Below are positions 7,689 to 14,224 of a stretch of 17,493 nt of DNA, in pieces. Within the stretch, counting starts at the first letter, position 1. Each line of letters starts with the position of its first letter. The stretch comes from Candidatus Sulfopaludibacter sp. SbA3 (lineage in GTDB: Bacteria > Acidobacteriota > Terriglobia > 2-12-FULL-54-10). The notes under the pieces were generated by a model that searched no databases, was not told the DNA's origin, and saw only the letters and a program-made list of their open reading frames with translations. The DNA lies in assembly GCA_945865705.1 (NCBI GenBank), contig CAMBEY010000028.1:1-17493 (forward strand), given 5' to 3'. A program made the position numbers and the translations under genes.

Positions 7689-8849
7689 TTAATACGAGCG
7701 CGGCATTCCCAATACGTTTTGGCCGAGGAACGCCAGCACCATGTTGTTGTTGACCGGGGCGACGCTGAACAGACGCGTCTCGCGGAACTTGCGCTCAACA
7801 TCGTAATCGCGGGCAAAGCCGTAGCCGCCGTAGGTGTTCAGGCAGACGTTGGCGGCTTCCCAGGAGGCGTCGGCGGCGAGCATTTTGGCCATGTTGGCTT
7901 CCGCGCCGCACTTCTCGCCGCGCTCGAATTTTTCGGCGGCGTGGAAACGCATCAGGTCGGCGGCCTCCACATGCGCGTAGGCTTGCGCGATGGGGAATTG
8001 CACGCCTTGGTTCGCGCCGATGGGGCGGCCAAAGACAACTCGCTCACTGGCGTACTTCGAGGCGCGATCCACAAACCAGCGGCCATCGCCGATGGCTTCG
8101 GCGGCGATCAGGATGCGCTCGGCATTCCAGCCGTCGATGATGTAGCGGAAGCCCATGCCCTCCTCGCCGACCAGATTCTCGGCGGGAATCTCCACGTCCT
8201 CGAAGAACACCGTGTTGGTGTGGTGATTAATCATGATGTCGAGTGGCTGCACGTCGAGCTTGCCCTTCACGTTGCGCATATCCACGATGAAGACGGAGAG
8301 GCCGCGCGTCTTGTCCTTCAGTTCGTCGTAAGGCGTGGTGCGCGCCAGCAGCAACATCAGGTCGGATTGCTTGACGCGCGAGATGAAAATTTTCTGCCCG
8401 TTGACGATGTACTTGTCGCCCTGGCGGACTGCTTTCGTCTCGATGCGCGTGGTCTCCGAACCGGCGTTGGGCTCGGTAACGGCGAAGGCCTGCATGCGAA
8501 TGTCGCCGCTGGCGATGCCGGGAAGATACTGTTTCTTCTGACGGTCGTTTCCGTGGCGCAGCAGCGTGCCCATGATGTACATCTGCGCGTGGCAGGCGCC
8601 GGAGTTGCAGCCCGAGCGGTTCATCTCTTCAAGAATAATGCTCGCGTCGGTGAGCCCCAGGCCCGCGCCGCCGTACTCTTCCGGGATCAGCGCGGCGAGG
8701 TAGCCGGATTTGGTGAGCGCGTCGATGAACTCCTTCGGGTAGCGCTCGGCCTTGTCGACTTCGCGCCAATAGGCGTCGGGATAATCACGGCATAGCTCGC
8801 GCACGGCGCCGCGTATGGCCAATTGGTCTTCGGTCAGGGTTGTGGGCAT
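7689..8849 (-). CDS. acyl-CoA dehydrogenase family protein (atypical active site)
   Basis: The 386-residue flavoprotein should oxidise an acyl-CoA at the alpha-beta bond, passing electrons to electron-transferring flavoprotein. The fold is clear: IPEEYGGAGLG (55-65), AFAVTEPNAGSE (121-132, FAD/substrate region), NGQKIFIS (150-157), ERVVFGRPIG (269-278), and YGGYGFARDYDVERKFRE (340-357). The usual C-terminal catalytic glutamate (Y-E-G-T in MCAD) is absent; the aligned stretch reads VAPVNNNM (363-370). E244 in NAER corresponds to the helix-G position used by isovaleryl-CoA dehydrogenase, so it may be the base. I recall related proteins with a similar VAP...GLPRS ending. A sigma70-like promoter at 8925-8953 lies upstream. 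Substrate chain and branching are not known. Confidence 0.9.
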   Translation of the reverse strand: MPTTLTEDQLAIRGAVRELCRDYPDAYWREVDKAERYPKEFIDALTKSGYLAALIPEEYGGAGLGLTDASIILEEMNRSGCNSGACHAQMYIMGTLLRHGNDRQKKQYLPGIASGDIRMQAFAVTEPNAGSETTRIETKAVRQGDKYIVNGQKIFISRVKQSDLMLLLARTTPYDELKDKTRGLSVFIVDMRNVKGKLDVQPLDIMINHHTNTVFFEDVEIPAENLVGEEGMGFRYIIDGWNAERILIAAEAIGDGRWFVDRASKYASERVVFGRPIGANQGVQFPIAQAYAHVEAADLMRFHAAEKFERGEKCGAEANMAKMLAADASWEAANVCLNTYGGYGFARDYDVERKFRETRLFSVAPVNNNMVLAFLGQNVLGMPRSY

Positions 8850-8902
8850 TGGGTCAGCTCGCTATCAATGAATTGGAGTTCTCGCGGCCATGCGCTTGTG
8901 GC

Positions 8903-8932
8903 TTGTTCCAGGCGCTGAGGACGTAGTATATA
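8903..8932 (+). promoter_or_regulatory. possible divergent promoter for the MaoC-CaiB pair
   Basis: TTGTTC (8903-8908) and TATATA (8927-8932) lie 18 bases apart on the plus strand. The -10 overlaps the -10 of the opposing promoter, so the two could interfere with each other or be co-regulated. The leader would be about 50 bases, with AGGAGG at 8980-8985 before the ATG at 8993. Confidence 0.4.
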
Positions 8933-8953
8933 AGATGGCTTGCCGGAATTCAA
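8925..8953 (-). promoter_or_regulatory. sigma70-type promoter for the dehydrogenase-lyase operon
   Basis: Reading the minus strand, TTGAAT (8948-8953) and TATACT (8925-8930) are spaced by 17 bases, close to consensus. Transcription would start near 8918, leaving about 70 bases before the dehydrogenase ATG at 8849. The element overlaps the possible promoter for the divergent maoC-like gene. Confidence 0.6.
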
Positions 8954-8992
8954 AAAGTCCAGCAGGTCAGGCTATTTTCAGGAGGATTCATC

Positions 8993-9493
8993 ATGGCGAT
9001 AAAGCCGGGTTGGGAAGGTAGATTTTTTGAGGATTTCGTGGTGGGCGACATTTATCGGTGCCGCCTGGGCCGCACGGTAACGGAAAACGACAACATCTGG
9101 TTCACGCTGCTGACCAACAACACCAATCAGATTCACTTCAATAATGACTATGGCAAGCGCACCGAGTTCGGCAAATGCCTTATCAACAGCGCGCTGACCC
9201 TGGCGATTGTTGCAGGTATGGGCGTGGCCGACGTCAGCGAGAATGGCTTCGCGCTAGGCTGGGATGAGATCAAACTGCCCGGCCCGCTCTTTGCCGGCGA
9301 TACGCTTTATTCCGAGTCTGAAGTGCTGGAGATACGTGAGTCAAAATCGAAGCCGCAGTGGGGCATCATCAAGGTGCGAACGCGCGGCATCCAGCAGGAG
9401 GGGAAGGTGGTCATCGACTATGTGCGCTCGGTGATGGTCTATAAGCGCGCTCACGCGCCGCTGCAAAACCTGTTTCCCGAAGTGAAGAAGTAA
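8993..9493 (+). CDS. MaoC-like hotdog hydratase (itaconyl/mesaconyl-CoA hydratase-like)
   Basis: The 166-residue protein is a single-hotdog MaoC-type enoyl-CoA hydratase. Canonical members use the D-x-N-P-x-H hydratase 2 motif; here the segment reads NTNQIHF, with N43 where the catalytic Asp normally is, Q46 for Pro, and H48 retained. I recall the same type of substitution in a MaoC subgroup near CitE-like lyases. Other matching stretches are ENDNIWFTLLT, GKCLINSALTLAIVAGM and GDTLYSESEVLEIRESKS, typical of that subgroup, which includes relatives of mycobacterial Rv2499c. A strong AGGAGG sits six bases before the spacer to the ATG. The CaiB-type gene starts two bases after this stop, so the two are translationally close. 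Confidence 0.85.
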   Translation: MAIKPGWEGRFFEDFVVGDIYRCRLGRTVTENDNIWFTLLTNNTNQIHFNNDYGKRTEFGKCLINSALTLAIVAGMGVADVSENGFALGWDEIKLPGPLFAGDTLYSESEVLEIRESKSKPQWGIIKVRTRGIQQEGKVVIDYVRSVMVYKRAHAPLQNLFPEVKK

Positions 9494-9495
9494 GA

Positions 9496-10713
9496 ATGGC
9501 GGACAATCCCTCAAAGCGAATCACCGGGCCGCGCCGCGCTCTCGATGGTGTGCGCGTGCTGGCGCTGGAGGCTTCCGTCTCGGCGCCGCACTGCAGCCGA
9601 CTGTTGGCTGATCTGGGAGCTGAGGTCATCAAGATCGAGAAGCCCGGCGAAGGCGATATCCTGCGCGGTTGGGACTCGGCCGTGCGTGGGCTGGCCTCGG
9701 GATACGTCTGGCTGAACTATAACAAGCGTAGCTTCGCCATTGATGTGAAGAAGCCCGCCGGTCGCGCGATTGTGGAGAAGCTGGCTGCGCAGGTAGATGT
9801 GTTCCTGGAGAACTTTGCGCCGGGCGTGGCGGAGCGGTTGGGTTTTGGCGCGGCGAAACTTTGCGCGGCCAATCCACGGCTCATCTATTGCTCAGTCTCC
9901 GGCTACGGGCAGGATGGGCCGTATCGCGACGTGAAGGCATATGACCTGCTGATACAGGGCGAAGCCGGCGTCATCGCCAGCACCGGATCACCCGAGCAGC
10001 CGGCGAAGGTAAGCGTGCCTATTGCTGATCTCGCCGTTTCGATGTACGCGACATCGGGAATTCTCGCCGCTCTCTACGAGCGGGAGCGCACCGGGCGCGG
10101 GCAGGTGCTGGACTTGTCGATGTTCGAGTCGTTGCTGTCGTGGCTCGGCTACTTTCCGCATCACTACTGGCATCGTGGCGAGGAGCCGGAGCGCGTCGGC
10201 ATGCGCCACCACTTCGTTACGCCTTACGGGCCGTATCTGGCGAGCGATGGCGTATATGTAAATCTCGCGGTGGCCACGGCGCATGACTGGACGGTTTTTT
10301 GCCAGCAGGTCATTGAACGTCCTGATCTGCTGGATGACTCGAAGTTCACCACGTCCGAGTTGCGCCGCGCCAACCGCGTGGTGATGGAGAAGTTAATTGA
10401 AAAGGTATTTCTGACGCGGCCATCGGCGGAGTGGTTGCAGCGACTGGAGTCCGCGCGTCTGCCGCACGGTATTGTGCGCGGTATCGCGCAAGTGTTGTCG
10501 CATCCGCAGACCATCGCACGGCAGATGATTCAGCAAGTCGGCTCGCCGGTGGGCGAAGTACCGGTGATCGCCAGCGCGCTGCGCATGTCGGACAGCCCGC
10601 CGCGCCTCGACCCCGTGCCGGAACTCGGCGCGGACACCGAGGCCATCCTCCGCGAACTCGGATTTTCCAGTGATGAGATTGCGGCGATGAAGGCCGATCA
10701 AACTATTTCTTGA
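9496..10713 (+). CDS. CaiB/BaiF (family III) CoA-transferase
   Basis: Family III transferases move CoA from a donor such as succinyl-CoA to a carboxylate. The 405-residue length and motifs fit: LDGVRVLALEASVSAPHCSRLLADLGAEVIKIE split across residues 17-48, LNYNKRSFAIDVKKPAGR (73-90), LENFAPGVAERLGFG (104-118), and KAYDLLIQGEAG (147-158), where D150 is the probable catalytic aspartate. TSGILAALYERERTGRGQ follows at 186-203. In itaconate-degrading bacteria the activating enzyme Ict is of this family and sits with a MaoC-type hydratase and a CitE-like lyase, as here. Mesaconate, oxalate and carnitine are other known substrates. The start lies two bases after the preceding stop; the gene ends facing a REP-like inverted pair. 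Confidence 0.92.
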   Translation: MADNPSKRITGPRRALDGVRVLALEASVSAPHCSRLLADLGAEVIKIEKPGEGDILRGWDSAVRGLASGYVWLNYNKRSFAIDVKKPAGRAIVEKLAAQVDVFLENFAPGVAERLGFGAAKLCAANPRLIYCSVSGYGQDGPYRDVKAYDLLIQGEAGVIASTGSPEQPAKVSVPIADLAVSMYATSGILAALYERERTGRGQVLDLSMFESLLSWLGYFPHHYWHRGEEPERVGMRHHFVTPYGPYLASDGVYVNLAVATAHDWTVFCQQVIERPDLLDDSKFTTSELRRANRVVMEKLIEKVFLTRPSAEWLQRLESARLPHGIVRGIAQVLSHPQTIARQMIQQVGSPVGEVPVIASALRMSDSPPRLDPVPELGADTEAILRELGFSSDEIAAMKADQTIS

Positions 10714-10718
10714 TCGTG

Positions 10719-10748
10719 TGACAGAGCCGCGACCGAGGGGGATCGGTC
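10719..10748 (-). repeat. REP-like palindrome, copy 4 (minus orientation)
   Basis: On the minus strand the unit begins GACCGATCCC and contains GGTCGCGGCTC. It matches the copy at 10781-10810 at 22 of 30 positions and faces it in inverted orientation. It begins six bases after the CaiB-type stop codon. Confidence 0.65.
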
Positions 10749-10805
10749 ACGTTCGACGAGTATCCGTGACCATCGAACATGACCGCTCCCTCTTGGTCGC
10801 GGTTC
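10724..10805. terminator. 33-bp imperfect hairpin between convergent genes
   Basis: Bases 10724-10756 can pair with 10773-10805 in one register: 28 Watson-Crick pairs, three G-U pairs and two mismatches, with a 16-base loop. The outer arms are the two inverted REP-like copies; the inner arms add GTTCGA/TCGAAC. An alternative inner stem, GGTCACG (10745-10751) with CGTGACC (10765-10771), is possible. There is no T-tract, but the position between two convergent genes suggests a bidirectional terminator or transcript-end stabiliser. Confidence 0.6.
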
Positions 10806-10810
10806 GGATT
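10781..10810 (+). repeat. REP-like palindrome, copy 2
   Basis: The unit starts GACCGCTCCC and ends TTCGGATT. Arms ACCGC and GCGGT surround the loop TCCCTCTTGGTC. It is the reference copy for the family in this window and runs into the TAA stop of the transporter gene on the minus strand (10809-10811). Confidence 0.7.
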
Positions 10811-12146
10811 AATCCGCTCCGCTCGCGGACAACTGCGCGACCGCCAGTGCCGACTCTCGGTCGCGAATGGCGATGCGGTGCAGCGTGAAGTAGCAGATCG
10901 CGCCGAGCGCATTCATCAACAAGAGGAACAGGAATCCGCCCCAGTACGCCCCGCCCGCGGCGGCAATCAGTTTGCCAAAAGCCCACGGACCTATGGCCGA
11001 GAACAGACTGCCTACGCACATGTAGATGCCGGTGCCGCGCGCGATGGCCTCCGGCCGGACCAGCGTATGCAGCAGCGCGCCATTGAGCGCGGCGATGCCG
11101 CAGGGCACGGCGGTCAGCGCGGCCAGCAGCACGGCGCTCACGGCTGCCGGACCCCAGTGCGCTGCGGGCAGAACAACGATGACGAAGGTCATGCAGGTAG
11201 CCATCGCGGTCAGCGAGCGCTTCATGGTGCGGTCGGCGATGACTCCCACCAGCACGGTCAGAGGGACAGCCAACAGATAACCAACCGCCAGCCACGTGCT
11301 CATCTCCGGGCGCGAGAGGCCACGCTGCTCGATCACAAATTTCGGCGTCCAGGTAATCATGGTGAAGATGGTGGTGACGGAAATGATGGTGCAGAGCGTG
11401 ATGATCCAGAATGAGCCGCTGCGCAGCAGGTCTCCAAAACTCATCTTGACCACGGCGCGTTCCTGCTTGCGATCCGCCTCAATGTCGGCGACTTCGCGCG
11501 GGTCGAGGCCCTGCTGATCCTGCGGCGTGTTGCGGATGAAATAAAAATTGATGAGCGGGATGAGTGAAATGCCGGCCAGCGCAACGATCATCCCGCGCCA
11601 GTTGCTGCCCACGATCAATGCGGATACCAGCGGCACGCCCAGCGCGGTGCCGAGGCTCGGTCCGGTGAGCCAGAACGTCTGCGCGCGGGAGTGCTCGCGC
11701 GAAGGGAACCAGCGGTTGGTGAGCGAGTTGCTCACCGGCCACATATTGCCCTCGGCGACGCCCAGCAGCACGCGCGCGATAACCATATCCTGAAAACTAG
11801 TGGCCCGCGACATGTACACCATCACCACGGCCCAGCCGACCGTGCCGGCGATCAGGCAGGCGCGCGCGCCGAAGCGATCGACCAACAGTCCCCAGAAAAA
11901 TATGGAGACGCCATATCCGACGAAGAAGGCCGACATCAGCAGGCCCAGGTCGGAGAAGCGGCCGTGCATGTGGAACTCGTCGAGGAAGCCTTTGTCGGCG
12001 ATGACCAGCGAGATGTTGATCTTGTCGAACTGGCCGATCGTCCACCAAAGCAACATGCTGGTGGCCACCAGTTTCCAGCGCCATGTGCCCAGCATCTTGC
12101 CGATGGAAACCGAGCTGCCCGGTCCCGCCGCCATTGGTCCCGCCAT
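10809..12146 (-). CDS. MFS transporter, organic-anion (ACS) type
   Basis: The protein is a major facilitator carrier of about 12 membrane segments, probably a proton-coupled importer of an organic anion. The start at 12146 (MAGPMAAGPG) gives 445 residues and has GAGGAG about eight bases upstream; the in-frame ATG at 12194 lies on top of a TATAAT box and has no ribosome binding site. DKINIS at 41-46 is the segment-1 signature of the anion:cation symporter group (phthalate, glucarate and galactonate carriers). GLLVDRFG (86-93) is motif A, and ARVLLGVAEGNMWPVSN (124-140) is the conserved segment-4 block. NTPQD...LDPREVADIE starts the central loop. Neighbouring CoA-ester genes suggest it imports their acid substrate; this is inference. 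Confidence 0.87.
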   Translation of the reverse strand: MAGPMAAGPGSSVSIGKMLGTWRWKLVATSMLLWWTIGQFDKINISLVIADKGFLDEFHMHGRFSDLGLLMSAFFVGYGVSIFFWGLLVDRFGARACLIAGTVGWAVVMVYMSRATSFQDMVIARVLLGVAEGNMWPVSNSLTNRWFPSREHSRAQTFWLTGPSLGTALGVPLVSALIVGSNWRGMIVALAGISLIPLINFYFIRNTPQDQQGLDPREVADIEADRKQERAVVKMSFGDLLRSGSFWIITLCTIISVTTIFTMITWTPKFVIEQRGLSRPEMSTWLAVGYLLAVPLTVLVGVIADRTMKRSLTAMATCMTFVIVVLPAAHWGPAAVSAVLLAALTAVPCGIAALNGALLHTLVRPEAIARGTGIYMCVGSLFSAIGPWAFGKLIAAAGGAYWGGFLFLLLMNALGAICYFTLHRIAIRDRESALAVAQLSASGAD

Positions 12147-12192
12147 CGCTGAATTCTCCTCACGTTCTATGCGAATGTCTGACGCCGCCAAC

Positions 12193-12198
12193 ATTATA
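12193..12198 (-). promoter_or_regulatory. consensus -10 box for the transporter gene
   Basis: TATAAT on the minus strand lies about 47 bases upstream of the chosen transporter start. No good -35 hexamer is present at 16-18 bases; that position is occupied by a 14-base palindrome (12210-12223), which suggests activator dependence or repression. The gap from the lyase-like upstream gene's stop is only 75 bases. Confidence 0.5.
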
Positions 12199-12209
12199 TA
12201 TGAACAGCG

Positions 12210-12223
12210 AATCCTGGAGGATT
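12210..12223. promoter_or_regulatory. 14-base palindrome at the transporter promoter
   Basis: AATCCT-GG-AGGATT is a perfect palindrome with a two-base centre. It overlaps the stop codon of the upstream sugar-dehydrogenase-like gene and the expected -35 region of the transporter promoter. It could be an operator or the stem of a weak hairpin after the upstream gene. Confidence 0.35.
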
Positions 12224-14087
12224 AGTTAATGGCCACGGTTACACCGGGCTGGCCGGCAAATCCGCCGATCTGTAGTTCAACGGGTACGGAACTGCTTGGG
12301 GTAATATTTGCGGGCACGACCACATTAATTTGCAAGAGACCAGCAAATCCGGGAGCGGCTCCGGCGAAGCGAACCGTGGCGGGCGCGCCGCCAATGCGCA
12401 CCGCGACGGGAAGCACTGGAGCGGGAAAGGGGAGCTGCGCGAGCGCGCCTTCGACGCTTGCGGGCTGTGTCTGCCCTTCGCCGGTGGCGTAGAGGACAAT
12501 CTCCGAGCCACGCGGTGCCGGACGAGCCGCGGAGTTTACGGACAAGTCGGAGTTCAGAATTGCGCCCGGACCGCGGCCCTCTGTGAGTGTAAACAAACCG
12601 GGTGCGGCGGCTGCCAAGTTGGCAGTGAAGAGATTGGAAAGCGCATTCTGGTATTCGGTCTGGACCATTACGCGAGCGCGGCCCTCGATGCCGTACGGCA
12701 CTTGTGCATTCACCTGATCCGACTGCGTGTAGAAGAGCGGCGCGGCGAATTCATCGAACCAGATGCGCGACTCGGCGACCAGCCTGCTGATGCGCCCTTG
12801 ACCGTCCAGTTGCGCACCCAGCCCTTGAGCGGGGCCCAGCCCAGAGCCAAACAGGGTAATGATCTCGCCCGGAGCGATGTCGCCGAGGAGGAAACTCGCC
12901 GCGTTCACTGGCCCCACCGCGTTCATGCGCGGCTCGCGGCCATCGCTGATAATTTGTCGGACTGTGCCGTTGTAATCGGTGAGATAAAGCTCACCTTGGT
13001 CGTCCTCGCCGAATGAGCTGATGTTCAGGCCGCTGCGCAACAGCTCTTCGTTGCGCCAAGCGCCGGTCGAGAGTTCGCTCAGCGCCCAGATGCGGCCCGT
13101 CACGAAATCAGCAAAGACATACTTGCCGAAAAGGGAAGGCACTGAAGCGCCACGGTAAACATAGCCGCCGGTGACGGATGCGCCGTCGCTGCGGCCGTAT
13201 TCATGAATAGGTAGTGTCAAGCCGTCGCGATTGCAGTTCGTGGAGGGGCTGTAGCAGCGCGTGCCCTCCATGCGATTCCATCCGTAGTTGCCGCCTTTGA
13301 CGATGATGTCGATCTCTTCGAACGCGCCCTGCCCGACATCGCCCGCGAACAACCGTCCACCCATGCGGTCAAAAGAGAATCGCCAGGGATTGCGCAATCC
13401 GTAGGCGAAGATTTCGTCGCGGCCCGGCAGTGCCACGAAGGGATTGTCGGGCGGGATGCCATAGGGCGTCGCGGAGTCGATGTCGATTCGCAGAATCTTG
13501 CCGAGCAGATTCCCAGTATTCTGCGCGTTCCCTTGCGGGTCGCCGCCAGAGCCGCCGTCGCCACTGGCGATATAAAGAAGTCCGTCCGGGCCAAACGCCA
13601 CCATGCCGCCATTGTGATTCTCAAAGGGCTGTGAGTATGTGAGCAGAATGCGTTCCGACTCAGCGGAAGCAACATTCGAATTGCCTGGAGTCATCGCAAA
13701 CTCGGCGATGACCGTTTCAAGTCCGGCGGCTCCGATGCGTGTGTAATTGACGAAAAACCGGCCGTTCTCGCCGTAGCGTGGATGGAAGGCCAGACCTAGT
13801 AAACCCATCTCGCCGCCGAAACGCACGCGACTGCGGATGTCCAGAAACGGCGTGGCATTCAGCGTGCCGCCGGATAATATGCGGATGCGCCCGGCCTGCT
13901 CGACGATGAACAACCGCCCGCTGCCGTCGCCCGCCCCTGTCACATAGATGGGTGCACTAAGACTTGTGGCGACAGTTCGCAATTGAATCGCCGCGCGTGC
14001 GCTGCTGCAAGCCCCCAACAAAAGCGCGCACAACATTAGCAATGGAGCGACTGGCCGAATGGTTACACGCTCGGGAAAATGTTTCAT
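12222..14087 (-). CDS. PQQ-type sugar dehydrogenase-like lipoprotein with Solibacter C-terminal domain
   Basis: The predicted mature protein is an exported lipoprotein: a charged N-terminus, a hydrophobic stretch and the lipobox LLGAC with C27. The start at 14087 was preferred over 14105 because GGAG lies about eight bases upstream of it. Residues about 35-380 form a six-bladed propeller of the glucose/sorbosone dehydrogenase family: GDGSGRLFIVEQAGRI, EMGLLGLAFHPRY, the active-site-like HNGG (H158), GDGGSGGDPQGNAQN, GLRNPWRFSFDR and GGNYGWNRMEG. Residues about 390-621 match the TIGR03437 Solibacter C-terminal domain (NAASF..G.IAPGEIITLFGSGLGP; a later GRGPGAILN; ending near a QIGG repeat-like stretch). 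Family members oxidise aldose sugars with PQQ, but many propeller homologues have no proven enzyme activity. It appears functionally separate from the CoA-ester genes. Confidence 0.88.
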   Translation of the reverse strand: MKHFPERVTIRPVAPLLMLCALLLGACSSARAAIQLRTVATSLSAPIYVTGAGDGSGRLFIVEQAGRIRILSGGTLNATPFLDIRSRVRFGGEMGLLGLAFHPRYGENGRFFVNYTRIGAAGLETVIAEFAMTPGNSNVASAESERILLTYSQPFENHNGGMVAFGPDGLLYIASGDGGSGGDPQGNAQNTGNLLGKILRIDIDSATPYGIPPDNPFVALPGRDEIFAYGLRNPWRFSFDRMGGRLFAGDVGQGAFEEIDIIVKGGNYGWNRMEGTRCYSPSTNCNRDGLTLPIHEYGRSDGASVTGGYVYRGASVPSLFGKYVFADFVTGRIWALSELSTGAWRNEELLRSGLNISSFGEDDQGELYLTDYNGTVRQIISDGREPRMNAVGPVNAASFLLGDIAPGEIITLFGSGLGPAQGLGAQLDGQGRISRLVAESRIWFDEFAAPLFYTQSDQVNAQVPYGIEGRARVMVQTEYQNALSNLFTANLAAAAPGLFTLTEGRGPGAILNSDLSVNSAARPAPRGSEIVLYATGEGQTQPASVEGALAQLPFPAPVLPVAVRIGGAPATVRFAGAAPGFAGLLQINVVVPANITPSSSVPVELQIGGFAGQPGVTVAIN

Positions 14088-14128
14088 GGCGATGCTCCAC
14101 TTCATTCAGTTAAGGCTGTTTGTCAGAT

Positions 14129-14157
14129 AGTATGACACGCGCGCGGCGTGGCCAGAA
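14129..14157 (-). promoter_or_regulatory. possible promoter for the sugar-dehydrogenase-like gene
   Basis: On the minus strand TTCTGG (14152-14157) and CATACT (14129-14134) are spaced by 17 bases. The start would fall near 14122, about 35 bases before the chosen ATG. The 137-base divergent gap to polA must also hold the polA promoter, which I could not define. Confidence 0.3.
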
Positions 14158-14224
14158 TCGTTCTTGCTTGATAAGATAGGCCCTGCCACAACTAAGCTAC
14201 GGCAATTATCGAGAGGGCAATTCG

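Noticed and set aside
7628..7816. Longer N-terminus for the lyase, starting at 7816
   Set aside because: The extension overlaps the dehydrogenase gene, lacks family similarity, and the conserved N-terminus begins at the 7627 start.
6794..8795. Long plus-strand open frames across the lyase and dehydrogenase genes, one of 380 codons
   Set aside because: They are antisense shadows of clear minus-strand genes in GC-rich DNA and show no recognisable domain.
12330..13016. A 228-codon plus-strand frame within the sugar-dehydrogenase-like gene
   Set aside because: It is antisense to the conserved C-terminal domain and has no family features.
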